31,028 nt of DNA from a virus. The notes beneath the pieces were generated by a model. The model saw nothing but the letters and a program-made list of their open reading frames with translations. It had not been told where the DNA came from and made no database searches. The DNA lies in IMG/VR virus record IMGVR_UViG_3300034105_000298, positions 1-31,028 of that record; one strand, written 5' to 3'. Shown one piece after another: positions 1-6,595 of the stretch; positions within the stretch are counted from its first letter, which is position 1, and every line of letters starts with the position of its first letter. The translations under genes and the position numbers were made by a program.

Positions 1-73
1 CCAAATGTTTCGTTGTAGTATTTTTCTGCTGTTTCGTATGGCTTATCTCTAAAATGCCACGATTGATTATAGG
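1..73. repeat. 73-bp perfect direct repeat, copy 1
   Basis: Bases 1-73 are identical to bases 30216-30288. Both copies encode the same C-terminal tail of two different proteins on the minus strand, and the sequences diverge from base 74 (AATTG here, TGTAG there). Perfect nucleotide identity over 73 bases in genes that differ elsewhere points to recent duplication or gene conversion. Confidence 0.95.
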
Positions 74-428
74 AATTGATGATTTGTTCCTTCTCCATTT
101 CTTTGGCTTGTCTTACAACCTCTGCTGCAATTGTTAAATTTTCCCTACTTATTAATTTATCTATATCTAATTCTGTTAATAAAAAGTCTAATGCCGTTTG
201 TTTTTCCATTTTGTTAAATGTTTGTTGCCCTTTTAAAAATTCTCGCAAACCATCAACAACTTCTTTGTCATTTTCTACAAGTTTGCCATTTACAAAAATG
301 TCTCCGTTTTCACAAAGTTTTAAAAGCTCTTTTGTCCCATTATTTTTTAAAAAAACAACATTTTGTTCTGATATTAATAATGGACTTGTCATTAGACTTG
401 TTTTACTTTTAGTGTTAAATGTTTTCAT
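1..428 (-). CDS. Two-module protein of unknown function with YYNETFG tail, 3' end cut by window
   Basis: I read 142 complete codons from the ATG at 428 down to base 3; by comparison with the gene at 30209-30418 only a Gly, a Lys and the stop are missing. Residues 1-73 form one module containing ENGDIFVNGKLVENDKEVV. Residues 74 onward form a second module (MEKQTALDFLL... then SWHFRDKPYETAEKYYNETF) that corresponds end to end with the separate 69-residue protein at 30209-30418. Met74 (bases 209-207) is preceded by ACATTTAACAAA, resembling the leaders of the small genes here, so an internal start giving the short form is possible. The start at 428 is favoured because the leader at 434-451 matches that of the upstream small genes. 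Both modules resemble small proteins common in Bacteroidota phages (recollection, no search); function unknown. Confidence 0.75.
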   Translation of the reverse strand, partial: MKTFNTKSKTSLMTSPLLISEQNVVFLKNNGTKELLKLCENGDIFVNGKLVENDKEVVDGLREFLKGQQTFNKMEKQTALDFLLTELDIDKLISRENLTIAAEVVRQAKEMEKEQIINSYNQSWHFRDKPYETAEKYYNETF

Positions 429-433
429 TTCCC

Positions 434-451
434 TTTTGTTTGTCGTTTAAG
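434..451 (-). repeat. A-rich leader repeat upstream of gene at 428
   Basis: On the minus strand this reads CTTAAACGACAAACAAAA, close to the leader CTTTAAACAACAAACAAA found in front of the genes starting at 30418, 30646 and 30960. Here it lies six bases before the ATG at 428. It contains no Shine-Dalgarno sequence and is probably a translation leader. Confidence 0.5.
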
Positions 452-643
452 TTATTCTTTTACCCAATAAAAATCTAATAATGTTTTCATTAAAAATCTC
501 TTAATAAAATTCGGCTTATTATAAGTCGCAAAAGCAGTACAATTATTTTTTGTCTTACTTGATAAACAATACCATCCTTTTATTTGTTTAGTTTCTCTAA
601 ACTTGGGTAAGCAATTAGTTGTTAATGTTTCTGTTGTATTCAT
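452..643 (-). CDS. Small hypothetical protein, 63 aa
   Basis: A basic 63-residue protein with three Cys and several aromatic residues (for example KGWYCLSSKTKNNCTAF and LLDFYWVKE). No family recognised. It fits snugly between its neighbours: 40 bases after the gene at 684-1040 and 23 bases before the ATG at 428, on the same strand. The leader carries a 6-bp inverted repeat (652-673). No membrane helix or signal peptide is evident. Coding status rests on position, strand and length only. Confidence 0.5.
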   Translation of the reverse strand: MNTTETLTTNCLPKFRETKQIKGWYCLSSKTKNNCTAFATYNKPNFIKRFLMKTLLDFYWVKE

Positions 644-651
644 AATTTTAA

Positions 652-673
652 TTCGGTTTACCTATTTACCGAA
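652..673 (-). promoter_or_regulatory. Inverted repeat in leader of the gene at 643
   Basis: TTCGGT (652-657) and ACCGAA (668-673) can pair around a 10-base loop. It lies nine bases upstream of the ATG at 643, between two genes. It is short and AT-flanked, with no T-run on the minus strand, so it is more likely a leader hairpin or operator than a terminator. Confidence 0.3.
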
Positions 674-683
674 AGGTTTTGGT

Positions 684-1040
684 TTATAAGTCATCTATCA
701 TTTCAAGCGTTTTAACTCTTTCAGTCAATTCTGCTATAATAAATTCCGCTTCGTGCCTCAAAGTTAGTAACTCATTTCGTAAAAGCAAATTTTCACCCTG
801 TAAATCAGTCATCATCACAAAAGCCAAATTAAGAGTTTCTAAAGCGACTAAATTATCTTCGTAGGACTTTGTGCCTAATTTAGTTTTATTCGCCTCTAAT
901 AGCTTAATTTGCATGACCAGTAACAAATCTGCTATCTTGAACAATGTTGATTGTCTAAAATCTGTTCTTGGAATCCTTTTATTTAGATCATCTTCTAAAA
1001 CTGCTTTTAAAGCACTATTTAACTCTGGTAACTTTTTCAT
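684..1040 (-). CDS. Hypothetical helical protein, 118 aa
   Basis: A 118-residue soluble protein rich in Leu, Glu and Lys. The second half (about residues 60-112) has heptad-like Leu/Ile spacing suggesting a coiled coil (NLLLRNELLTLRHEAEFII). No family recognised. Its start overlaps the end of the gene at 1015-1206 by 26 bases, which suggests translational coupling in the operon downstream of the helicase. Confidence 0.7.
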   Translation of the reverse strand: MKKLPELNSALKAVLEDDLNKRIPRTDFRQSTLFKIADLLLVMQIKLLEANKTKLGTKSYEDNLVALETLNLAFVMMTDLQGENLLLRNELLTLRHEAEFIIAELTERVKTLEMIDDL

Positions 1041-1206
1041 CGCACAATATAAATTTTTTTTCTTGAACTGGGTTAATAAGATTTATAATTTCTCTTAAAG
1101 CCTCAACATAATACTGGGAAGAAAGTTTATGAATAGGTAGTTCTTCTAATAATTCCAAACTAAAAAGCCTTGCTTCTGAATGTTTGATAAATTCTTGTAA
1201 AGTCAT
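1015..1206 (-). CDS. Small hypothetical protein, 63 aa
   Basis: 63 residues, acidic N-terminal helix region (MTLQEFIKHSEARLF) and a helical middle. No family recognised. It starts two bases after the helicase stop at 1209 and overlaps the next gene by 26 bases, so it is embedded in the replication operon. No membrane segment. Confidence 0.65.
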   Translation of the reverse strand: MTLQEFIKHSEARLFSLELLEELPIHKLSSQYYVEALREIINLINPVQEKKFILCDEKVTRVK

Positions 1207-1208
1207 AT

Positions 1209-2159
1209 TTAAAAAGGTAAAATTTTAGGTTTTTCTAATGTTTTATAATTTCCTGCATAGCTTTTAGTACCATTTATTTCTTCATAGTAGCAATTTTTCC
1301 ACCTATCAAAAAATAATGTAGCTTCGCCTACTTCTCCAATTCCTTTTGGTTTTGTTTTCTGTACTATAATTTTTACTTCATTCCCTTGGTAAGCGACTCC
1401 ATCCTTGCTTACCCCAAAAGGGGGTCTCCAGACGCAAATCATTTGTTCTCCTTTACGAAAGGATGTTTCTCCTCCATCGATATATCTTGGATCAGCAGGA
1501 GGATAATATTTAATCCCAGTAGCGTCATCAACGACTTTTGCACCTAATTCCCTCGCAATATGCATAATAATGGTATGATGATAATTGTGTTCCCTTGCGT
1601 ACATCCTAATCTTACCTAAAACTCGAGCCATATACATATCCCTAACTTCGCCATGTAATTCGTGCTTAACTTCGTTAAAAGGATCTGTTGTAACGGTATC
1701 AAACTTTACTCCATATTTCTCTACTGCTTCATGGAAGTCGTCTAAAGTAATATCTTTAACGCCTAAATCCATAATGTAAAAATACTGGCTAACTTCTAAG
1801 CCGTATCTATATAGTTCCTGTTTTGTAAGTCTGGCTAATTTATTTCCATCCAAATCAAAAAATGGCTTACCAACCCACTTGTGTATGATTTCGGCAAATA
1901 TTTCGGCAGGTGTTCCTGTTTCAGGGCTGAATATTAAGTGTTTCCACCCTTTAGATTTTGATAAGTTAATTAAACATTCCCACCAAAATTCGGACTTACC
2001 AGAAGCTGGGGTTCCGTAGATATAACTTGTTGCACCTTTTTTAAAGGATATTAATTTATCTACATCAGAGAATCCAATCGTTTCGCCTTTAATGAGGCCT
2101 GTATCGTAAAGCGAATCAATTTCGCCCTGTACATCTTCGTATTTTTTTATATAGTTCAT
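1209..2159 (-). CDS. RecA/DnaB-like P-loop ATPase, probable phage replicative helicase
   Basis: 316 residues forming a single RecA-fold ATPase core of the DnaB-helicase/AAA_25 type, without a DnaB N-terminal domain. Visible motifs: Walker A GTPASGKS at 49-56; the SPETG segment at 79-83 at the place of the DnaB catalytic Glu; Walker B-like TVTTDPFNEV at 155-164; and IIMHIARE near 197-204 where DnaB carries its sensor His/Gln and Arg. It would unwind DNA ahead of the phage replisome in the cytoplasm. Its start touches the stop of the replication protein gene (2159), as expected for an initiator-helicase pair. A RadA/KaiC-type recombination ATPase is the main alternative. Confidence 0.85.
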   Translation of the reverse strand: MNYIKKYEDVQGEIDSLYDTGLIKGETIGFSDVDKLISFKKGATSYIYGTPASGKSEFWWECLINLSKSKGWKHLIFSPETGTPAEIFAEIIHKWVGKPFFDLDGNKLARLTKQELYRYGLEVSQYFYIMDLGVKDITLDDFHEAVEKYGVKFDTVTTDPFNEVKHELHGEVRDMYMARVLGKIRMYAREHNYHHTIIMHIARELGAKVVDDATGIKYYPPADPRYIDGGETSFRKGEQMICVWRPPFGVSKDGVAYQGNEVKIIVQKTKPKGIGEVGEATLFFDRWKNCYYEEINGTKSYAGNYKTLEKPKILPF

Positions 2160-2830
2160 TAGTAATAAAATGTAGGTATGATCGGTGCTTGTACTTTCTT
2201 TTTGTTTTCGTCTTTAAACCAGTTATTCAGCATTGTGTTTTTCCAATTTACAACCTGATTGCCTTTACTATTTTTCCATCCAAGATTTGAATAGTAGTTA
2301 TAGGCTTTTGTTCCTGATTCTTTTGTGTAACCGTTATCGTTGAAGTAATTAATAACATCTTCTAAAGTAGGGTTTATTATATCACTTACCTTAACTTTAC
2401 TTATCTTTACTTTACTTATCTTTACTTTAGTAGCGTTTCGAACAGATTCTGAATGCGTTTCATTTTCTGTAACTTGTTGATTCTCACGCCAGTGCTTCAA
2501 TCTTTCTGCACTTTTTTCTTTTTTTATTTTATAGTTTTCACTATACTTTAGTAATTGTTTGTTGAAACTTTCTCCATTGTTTGATGAAATTAGTCCAATA
2601 GTTTCCATAAACGACCAGCATTTGTTTAGCTTTTTGCCTATATTTAATTGCTTTTTTAATACCGAAGTTTTGATCGGTTTTTCTTGCTGGGCAAACTTCT
2701 CCAAAGCGGTATAAAATAACCCTAATCCTTCATAACCATAAGCCATAAATAATTCAGTTACTTTTTCATCACTAAATGAGTTGCTATCGTGTAAGTAATA
2801 CTTCATAGGTGTAAAAAAAAAGAATCCCAT
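2159..2830 (-). CDS. DUF4373 (Lin1244/Lin1753-like) replication protein
   Basis: 223 residues from the first ATG. The N-terminal block (about residues 9-90; KYYLHDSNSFSDEKVTELF, YGYEGLGLFYTALEKF) is the winged-helix-like DUF4373 domain typical of phage replication initiators and replisome organisers. A basic linker rich in Lys/Ser follows (KVKISKVKISKVKV). The C-terminal block (about 155-211; EDVINYFNDNGYT, WKNTMLNNWF) is the short DNA-binding-like motif often seen at the end of such proteins. Met9 (2806) is an equally good start, because MGFFFFTP adds a poly-Phe stretch encoded by a T-run. The gene abuts the helicase gene. A potential pseudoknot covers the first ATG. Confidence 0.8.
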   Translation of the reverse strand: MGFFFFTPMKYYLHDSNSFSDEKVTELFMAYGYEGLGLFYTALEKFAQQEKPIKTSVLKKQLNIGKKLNKCWSFMETIGLISSNNGESFNKQLLKYSENYKIKKEKSAERLKHWRENQQVTENETHSESVRNATKVKISKVKISKVKVSDIINPTLEDVINYFNDNGYTKESGTKAYNYYSNLGWKNSKGNQVVNWKNTMLNNWFKDENKKKVQAPIIPTFYY

Positions 2831-2900
2831 CGGTAGTGAGTTTCGACAGGATTCAGGTTATAAAATAACCGTTTTTTGTAATATTTAACAAGCTCACTAC
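2822..2900 (-). promoter_or_regulatory. Potential H-type RNA pseudoknot over the start of the replication gene
   Basis: On the minus-strand transcript four segments occur in the order A, B, A', B': GTAGTGAG (2900-2893), GAATCC (2854-2849), CTCACTAC (2840-2833), GGATTC (2827-2822). A pairs with A' (8 bp) and B with B' (6 bp), an interleaved pattern. A further hairpin GGTTAT-TTT-ATAACC (2870-2856) sits inside. The ATG at 2830-2828 lies between A' and B', and B' is codons 2-3. It could control which start (2830 or 2806) is used, or be part of an origin region. Pairings are seen in sequence; folding and function are inferred. Confidence 0.4.
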
Positions 2901-2934
2901 TTCTTATTAAATATTTAATACAGGTCAAATATAA

Positions 2935-3225
2935 TTAAAATCTTCGTAATTTAAAATATTTGTCCAATCTTTTGTTTAAAGAAGATAAAGGTACATTAAA
3001 CTTCTCTGCATAATGCTTAATAGCTTTCCCTTCAACTAAATATAACTTTAAAAAGTCATTAAAAATAGCACTTGTTTCTAAAGTAACTTTTTTAGTTTTA
3101 AGGTGTTTTGTTCTTATCCCTTTAGCTCTTAAGACTTCTCTTATTCTTTTTTGGGATATATTATACTTTTGGCTTAAATCCTCAATAGTAACATTCCCAG
3201 TTCTATATTCTTCTAAAAAATCCAT
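2935..3225 (-). CDS. Small helix-turn-helix DNA-binding protein
   Basis: 96 residues containing two HTH-like segments. The first, about residues 10-40, reads TIEDLSQKYNISQKRIREVL and ends in a basic stretch. The second, about 58-92, reads AIKHYAEKFNVPLSSLNKRL. Tandem HTHs of this kind bind DNA as regulators or as origin/terminase-type recognition proteins. It lies just upstream of the replication initiator, separated by the structured leader, so it may regulate that operon. Basic C-terminus (KYFKLRRF). Exact family not identified. Confidence 0.7.
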   Translation of the reverse strand: MDFLEEYRTGNVTIEDLSQKYNISQKRIREVLRAKGIRTKHLKTKKVTLETSAIFNDFLKLYLVEGKAIKHYAEKFNVPLSSLNKRLDKYFKLRRF

Positions 3226-3373
3226 ATCGTATTATTTTAAAATACTAACGCTACTCATTAGCACTTGGGTGTTAATCTCTGCTAAAATTGTAAAACTTTC
3301 CCCTAATATTGTTCGCAGACACCTCTTATCTTTGGTGCAAAAAGAACGCTTGCAGCAGCACCAATTTCATTAG
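3226..3373 (-). promoter_or_regulatory. 148-base intergenic region with a 7-bp inverted repeat
   Basis: No start-to-stop gene is convincing here. TTGGTGC (3332-3338) and GCACCAA (3358-3364) can form a stem with a 19-base loop; no T-run follows on the minus strand, so it is not a good intrinsic terminator. The region separates the recombination genes from the HTH/replication genes and may hold a promoter or operator. Confidence 0.3.
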
Positions 3374-3697
3374 TTAAAAGGGTAGACCGTCTTCAGAACT
3401 CACAGATACGCTTTTATTTGATAAACCAAATGTATCTGATATTTCACTTGATGTAATTAAATTTGTACTCACATCTAATTTACCTAATCCCCAAACTACC
3501 TTACCATTGCCCATATAAGTTTTAGGTGCTTTAGCATCTCTTTCTTCTTTAGACTGGTTTAAAGTAATTGATACATTGTTACCAAACTTATCGTTCTTGT
3601 CATCTACAATAATAGATAGGTTTAAATACTTCTCTTTGATTAATTTTGTTCTGTCGATTTTTGTTACATCAATAGATGCATTGATAATTGTTGCCAT
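3374..3697 (-). CDS. Small protein with SSB-like acidic tail, probable ssDNA-binding protein
   Basis: 107 residues beginning MATIINASIDVTKIDRTKLI, with alternating beta-like segments (YLNLSIIVDDKNDKFGNNVSITL). It ends in SEDGLPF, resembling the DDDIPF-type C-terminal tail by which bacterial SSB proteins recruit partners. It follows the exonuclease by 10 bases and the ERF annealase by one further gene, the place where an SSB belongs in a phage recombination module. The body does not obviously show the classic SSB OB-fold pattern, so the role is inferred from tail and context. Confidence 0.6.
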   Translation of the reverse strand: MATIINASIDVTKIDRTKLIKEKYLNLSIIVDDKNDKFGNNVSITLNQSKEERDAKAPKTYMGNGKVVWGLGKLDVSTNLITSSEISDTFGLSNKSVSVSSEDGLPF

Positions 3698-3707
3698 TTT
3701 ATTTTTT

Positions 3708-4337
3708 TTAAAGGTTTATAATTCTTGTTCCTATTCTTGCCTGTATATCGGCATCGTATTTTTGAAGCCAGTCCCTACAAAGTTCAATACGATCAATAAT
3801 TTCTTGCTCAAGAGAAATATCTCGTTTAAACTCGTAGGATACCCAGCGTTCAAAGTCTTCTAAATGTGAATAGCTTACTTTAGTTCCAAAATTAGCAGCA
3901 GCAGGAGTGTCGCCTAAATAATAGAATAATGTAGCATATTCTTTATTACATAGCATCATATACGCTCTTAACTGCCATTCGTAGTCTGTATTCAGTTCTA
4001 AAGCTGAATCTAAAAATGTTTTTCTATTCCAAGAACATTTAGTGTCAATAATAGAGTTCTCAAGAATTACATCAGGAGTTCCGACCATCCATTCGTTTGC
4101 GTAAATATCTTCGTTCTTATAGGCTTTGATACCACCGTATAAAACCTTAGTTGCAAAGTCAATAGCTTCGTTTTCTAATAATATACCTTTTGTTAGATAT
4201 TTAGATACTATTTCTTCAGTGTCGCCAGAATACCATTCTTTAAGGTAGGTAATACAGGTTTGCGGAAGCTCGCCATCTTTTTTTAACTTCCCCATCAATT
4301 TTGACAGGGAAGAAGGTCTTGCTTTAAAGTATTTCAT
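3708..4337 (-). CDS. PD-(D/E)XK exonuclease, lambda Exo/YqaJ-like
   Basis: 209 residues. The nuclease core is readable: Glu in KGILLENEAIDF (about residues 50-61), GTPDV with Asp89, IIDTK with Asp98 and Lys100, and Gln122 in YEWQLRAYMML. This is the PD-(D/E)XK arrangement of lambda Exo and RecB-like phage nucleases, which resect double-stranded DNA to give single strands for the annealase. Its start overlaps the end of the ERF gene by 14 bases, so the two are translationally coupled like other phage Exo-annealase pairs. Confidence 0.85.
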   Translation of the reverse strand: MKYFKARPSSLSKLMGKLKKDGELPQTCITYLKEWYSGDTEEIVSKYLTKGILLENEAIDFATKVLYGGIKAYKNEDIYANEWMVGTPDVILENSIIDTKCSWNRKTFLDSALELNTDYEWQLRAYMMLCNKEYATLFYYLGDTPAAANFGTKVSYSHLEDFERWVSYEFKRDISLEQEIIDRIELCRDWLQKYDADIQARIGTRIINL

Positions 4338-4887
4338 TTCCTTTTGCTGTTAAAAGTCTTAAAGTTTCGGCATCCATTGTGTACCTTTCGTTTATAGCAG
4401 TTAAATTCTTTGCATCCTTTAGGTAACCTAATCTGCATTTTTCAAATAACTCCGTACCTATTTTTAATACTGCTTTCGCTGACTTGTCTTCTACTGTTTT
4501 AACTGAATCGTGAGTGTTAGTAGCGTCAGCGTCTTTTGTATCGTCAATAAGGAATAAACCATTTAAAGCATATTTTCTGGCATAACTGGTGCTCGCTCCG
4601 AACGACTGAGCTATATCCATACCTTTACGATTAGGGTCAATTCCAGCGGATGCTGATGAATTAAACTCCTTACCTTCTTTGTCGATAAATTGAATGTAGC
4701 TTTCACAGAAAATTATCCCTGCTTTTTCTTGGATGCTGTCCGATATAACCATCGTGCATCCGTATTTAAGCAATAAAGGTTTTACTGCTTCTAAGATATC
4801 CTCACATGAGCGATATTTGTAATTACCAAACTTATTGGTCTGGTTTTTGGGAGCTTTTAGCTCCGATTGAATTTTTAGTAGTGACAT
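4324..4887 (-). CDS. erf: ERF-family single-strand annealing protein
   Basis: 187 residues. The ERF superfamily signature is clear: QTNKFGNYKYRSCEDILEAV near the N-terminus (residues 16-35) and AQSFGASTSYARKYAL followed by LFLIDDTKDAD at about 93-121. ERF proteins bind single-stranded DNA and anneal complementary strands during phage recombination and genome circularisation. The C-terminal third (130-187) is variable, as in the family. The upstream sequence holds TATCTTTA 29 bases before the ATG, a near match to the Bacteroidota -7 box, so a promoter for the recombination operon is possible here. Confidence 0.88.
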   Translation of the reverse strand: MSLLKIQSELKAPKNQTNKFGNYKYRSCEDILEAVKPLLLKYGCTMVISDSIQEKAGIIFCESYIQFIDKEGKEFNSSASAGIDPNRKGMDIAQSFGASTSYARKYALNGLFLIDDTKDADATNTHDSVKTVEDKSAKAVLKIGTELFEKCRLGYLKDAKNLTAINERYTMDAETLRLLTAKGNEIL

Positions 4888-4919
4888 AGTTTTCTTGTTT
4901 TGGTTTTTAAAGATACTAA

Positions 4920-5156
4920 TTATTTTATTAAATTTAAGTAATTATTTTTAATTATTTGCTTCGATAAATGTAGCTCGTAATCGTTTGTAACTCTTTGTAT
5001 TTCAGCTTCTTTGACTTTATTTATAAGATACATTGCCTGGACTGATTTGCAGTAGTTACCATCTTCTAATGTTTGTCTATAAAGCCTTTTTAATTTATCC
5101 AGCTTACTTTCCTTCGGCGGATTATTAATAAATTTGTGTACAGTTATAATGCTCAT
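4920..5156 (-). CDS. Small basic hypothetical protein, 78 aa
   Basis: 78 residues, Lys-rich, mainly helical (KLDKLKRLYRQTLEDGNYCKSVQAMYLINKVKEAEI). No family recognised. It overlaps the preceding gene by four bases (start at 5156, upstream stop at 5153), a typical coupled junction, and precedes the ERF gene by 32 bases. Confidence 0.65.
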   Translation of the reverse strand: MSIITVHKFINNPPKESKLDKLKRLYRQTLEDGNYCKSVQAMYLINKVKEAEIQRVTNDYELHLSKQIIKNNYLNLIK

Positions 5157-5485
5157 TTCTCGTTGGTTATTTCTATTGTTTTAATATAATCACCATTTTC
5201 ATTATCTATTGCGTTTATTGCCTCTTCTTTGGTTTTATATTCAACACCCAACATTATACCATCTTCATCGTGATACGCATTTACCCAAATGCTTTTAGGG
5301 TCAGATACTTCTACTAAATCAAATTGTTTCCAATCTGAAATATGTTTACCATTTAACTCCCATAAAGTTGGATATGGAGATGTTACTTCAAATATTACCA
5401 TTCCAATTATTTTATCTTTATGTATTTCAAATAGCTTTACTGCGTTACCATCTCTTGTAGCATATTTTTTATTTAAGTCTATCAT
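5153..5485 (-). CDS. Hypothetical protein, about 110 aa
   Basis: The open frame extends up to 5518, but I prefer Met12 (5485, MIDLNKKYATRDGNAVKLFEI), because it lies one base after the upstream stop codon at 5487-5489 and removes an unconserved-looking leader. The protein has a beta-rich small-domain feel (GNAVKLFEIHKDKIIGMV, GVEYKTKEEAINAID). Proteins with this opening are common in Bacteroidota phages as uncharacterised proteins (recollection, not searched). It has a four-base overlap with the next gene. Confidence 0.65.
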   Translation of the reverse strand: MIDLNKKYATRDGNAVKLFEIHKDKIIGMVIFEVTSPYPTLWELNGKHISDWKQFDLVEVSDPKSIWVNAYHDEDGIMLGVEYKTKEEAINAIDNENGDYIKTIEITNEK

Positions 5486-5486
5486 A

Positions 5487-5843
5487 TTATCGTGGTCTAC
5501 AAATGTTATAAATAGCACTACCTAAAGAAGATTGACAAGCCAGCACTGGTTGTTTTAAAATTGCTAAAATCAATTCTTCGTAATTCTCGTTGATAAACTC
5601 TTCGACATCCTGTGTAAAGTAAATAGGATTCTCTGCCTGCTCCATACTTGTAGGGTCTAATTCAATTTTTACTTGACCTCTTGATATGTCGTAGTTTTCT
5701 AATACCCAAAAGCGTAGGTCTGCTTGTTTGAATCTATGGTGGTAAATAATAAAACCATCTGTGTATTCGGTGTAATAAGTGTTTTGATAGTCTATTTCAA
5801 CTATGTTAATGTCGTTGATAATAGGGTTTTTTAGCTTTTTCAT
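5487..5843 (-). CDS. Hypothetical protein, 118 aa
   Basis: 118 residues, acidic middle and several Tyr/Ile-rich strands (INIVEIDYQNTYYTEYTDGFIIYHH). No family recognised and no membrane helix. It starts four bases inside the end of the upstream gene (5840) and ends one base before the favoured start of the next, consistent with a coupled operon of small early genes. Confidence 0.65.
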   Translation of the reverse strand: MKKLKNPIINDINIVEIDYQNTYYTEYTDGFIIYHHRFKQADLRFWVLENYDISRGQVKIELDPTSMEQAENPIYFTQDVEEFINENYEELILAILKQPVLACQSSLGSAIYNICRPR

Positions 5844-6025
5844 TTTTTTCTTGTTATGGTTAAATTGTTTTTGGTTAATTCTTTGCAGGAATAAATCTTA
5901 TTGTTAAATCTTTTGTAATAAGAAAGTAAAGCCCTGATTCTGTTACCTTCAACTTTGTGTACTTGCATAGTCTCCCCTATGCTAAGTGATTTAATTTGTC
6001 TCGCTTGTTCTTTCTGGTAGATCAT
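5840..6025 (-). CDS. Small basic hypothetical protein, 61 aa
   Basis: 61 residues, strongly basic (IKSLSIGETMQVHKVEGNRIRALLSYYKRF). The spacing of IGETMQVHKVEGNRIRALLSYYKR suggests a small nucleic-acid-binding protein, but no family is recognised. The start overlaps the upstream gene by 35 bases, which is long; the frame is nevertheless continuous and the four-base overlap with the gene at 5843 is typical. Confidence 0.55.
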   Translation of the reverse strand: MIYQKEQARQIKSLSIGETMQVHKVEGNRIRALLSYYKRFNNKIYSCKELTKNNLTITRKK

Positions 6026-6182
6026 TTAATAATTGTAAGGCTCGTTTAAATACTTGGATTCTTGTGTGTACTTGTCTTGACTCGTAAGGGTTTTTCTGTA
6101 CACTTGGTAACTGGTTTGTTAATTTGTTGATTGCGTCTTTCAAACCTTGCTCGAATGACGGCTCTTGTGGATAGTTGAACAT
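5991..6182 (-). CDS. Small hypothetical protein, 63 aa
   Basis: 63 residues, mostly helical, Gln- and Asn-rich (EQGLKDAINKLTNQLPSVQKNPYESRQVHTRIQVFKRALQLLND). No family recognised. It starts two bases after the stop of the gene at 6185 and overlaps the next gene by 35 bases. Confidence 0.6.
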   Translation of the reverse strand: MFNYPQEPSFEQGLKDAINKLTNQLPSVQKNPYESRQVHTRIQVFKRALQLLNDLPERTSETN

Positions 6183-6184
6183 AG

Positions 6185-6472
6185 TTAGTTTTTGTTTAAA
6201 TTTTCAATCGCTTCATAGTAAGTGTCTGCTACCATTTCATCGTCATTTTCGCCATTGTAGCTAAAGTATTCTACATCGTGTCCTAACATAGAACAGATAC
6301 AGATACTACTTTCTAAATGGATATAAACATACCCAGAGTTTGGATTAAAGCCTATCTGAGTAATATGTTCGCCTGAACAGAACTCGGCATAAGCGTCAAA
6401 CACTTTTGCAAAACCTTTAGCTTCACAATAAGCAATACTTGAATCTACATCGTACATTGTCATAGTTTTCAT
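6185..6472 (-). CDS. Hypothetical acidic protein, 95 aa
   Basis: 95 residues, acidic, with five Cys/Met-rich beta-like stretches (GYVYIHLESSICICSML) and a Glu/Asp-rich C-terminus (NDDEMVADTYYEAIENL). No family recognised. It is the first gene after a 123-base gap (6473-6595) that contains a 14-base perfect palindrome, so it may be the first gene of a transcription unit running down to the recombination genes. Confidence 0.65.
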   Translation of the reverse strand: MKTMTMYDVDSSIAYCEAKGFAKVFDAYAEFCSGEHITQIGFNPNSGYVYIHLESSICICSMLGHDVEYFSYNGENDDEMVADTYYEAIENLNKN

Positions 6473-6508
6473 AATTTTTATATCGTTGGTTTTAATCGAT
6501 ATTCAAAT

Positions 6509-6522
6509 ATCTTAATTAAGAT
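6509..6522. promoter_or_regulatory. 14-bp perfect palindrome, operator candidate
   Basis: ATCTTAATTAAGAT reads the same on both strands. It sits in the 123-base gap upstream of the gene at 6472, about 37 bases before its ATG, a normal position for an operator overlapping a promoter. AT-rich palindromes arise by chance in such DNA, so this is tentative. Confidence 0.3.
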
Positions 6523-6595
6523 TTATATATTAAAACATTTCTATAATAAACTATAAAAGCAAAATGTAACTAACTGTAAATGAGGTAAATTATTT

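Noticed and set aside
76-450. Open frames on the plus strand, including those at 76-450, 679-864, 871-1098, 3576-3863, 28674-29249 and others
   Set aside because: Each lies antisense to a better-supported minus-strand gene, with no recognisable domain and with composition expected of a shadow frame.
2856-2877. Plus-strand intrinsic terminator (GGTTAT-AAA-ATAACC followed by G and T6)
   Set aside because: No plus-strand gene exists to terminate, and the hairpin fits better as part of the structured minus-strand leader.
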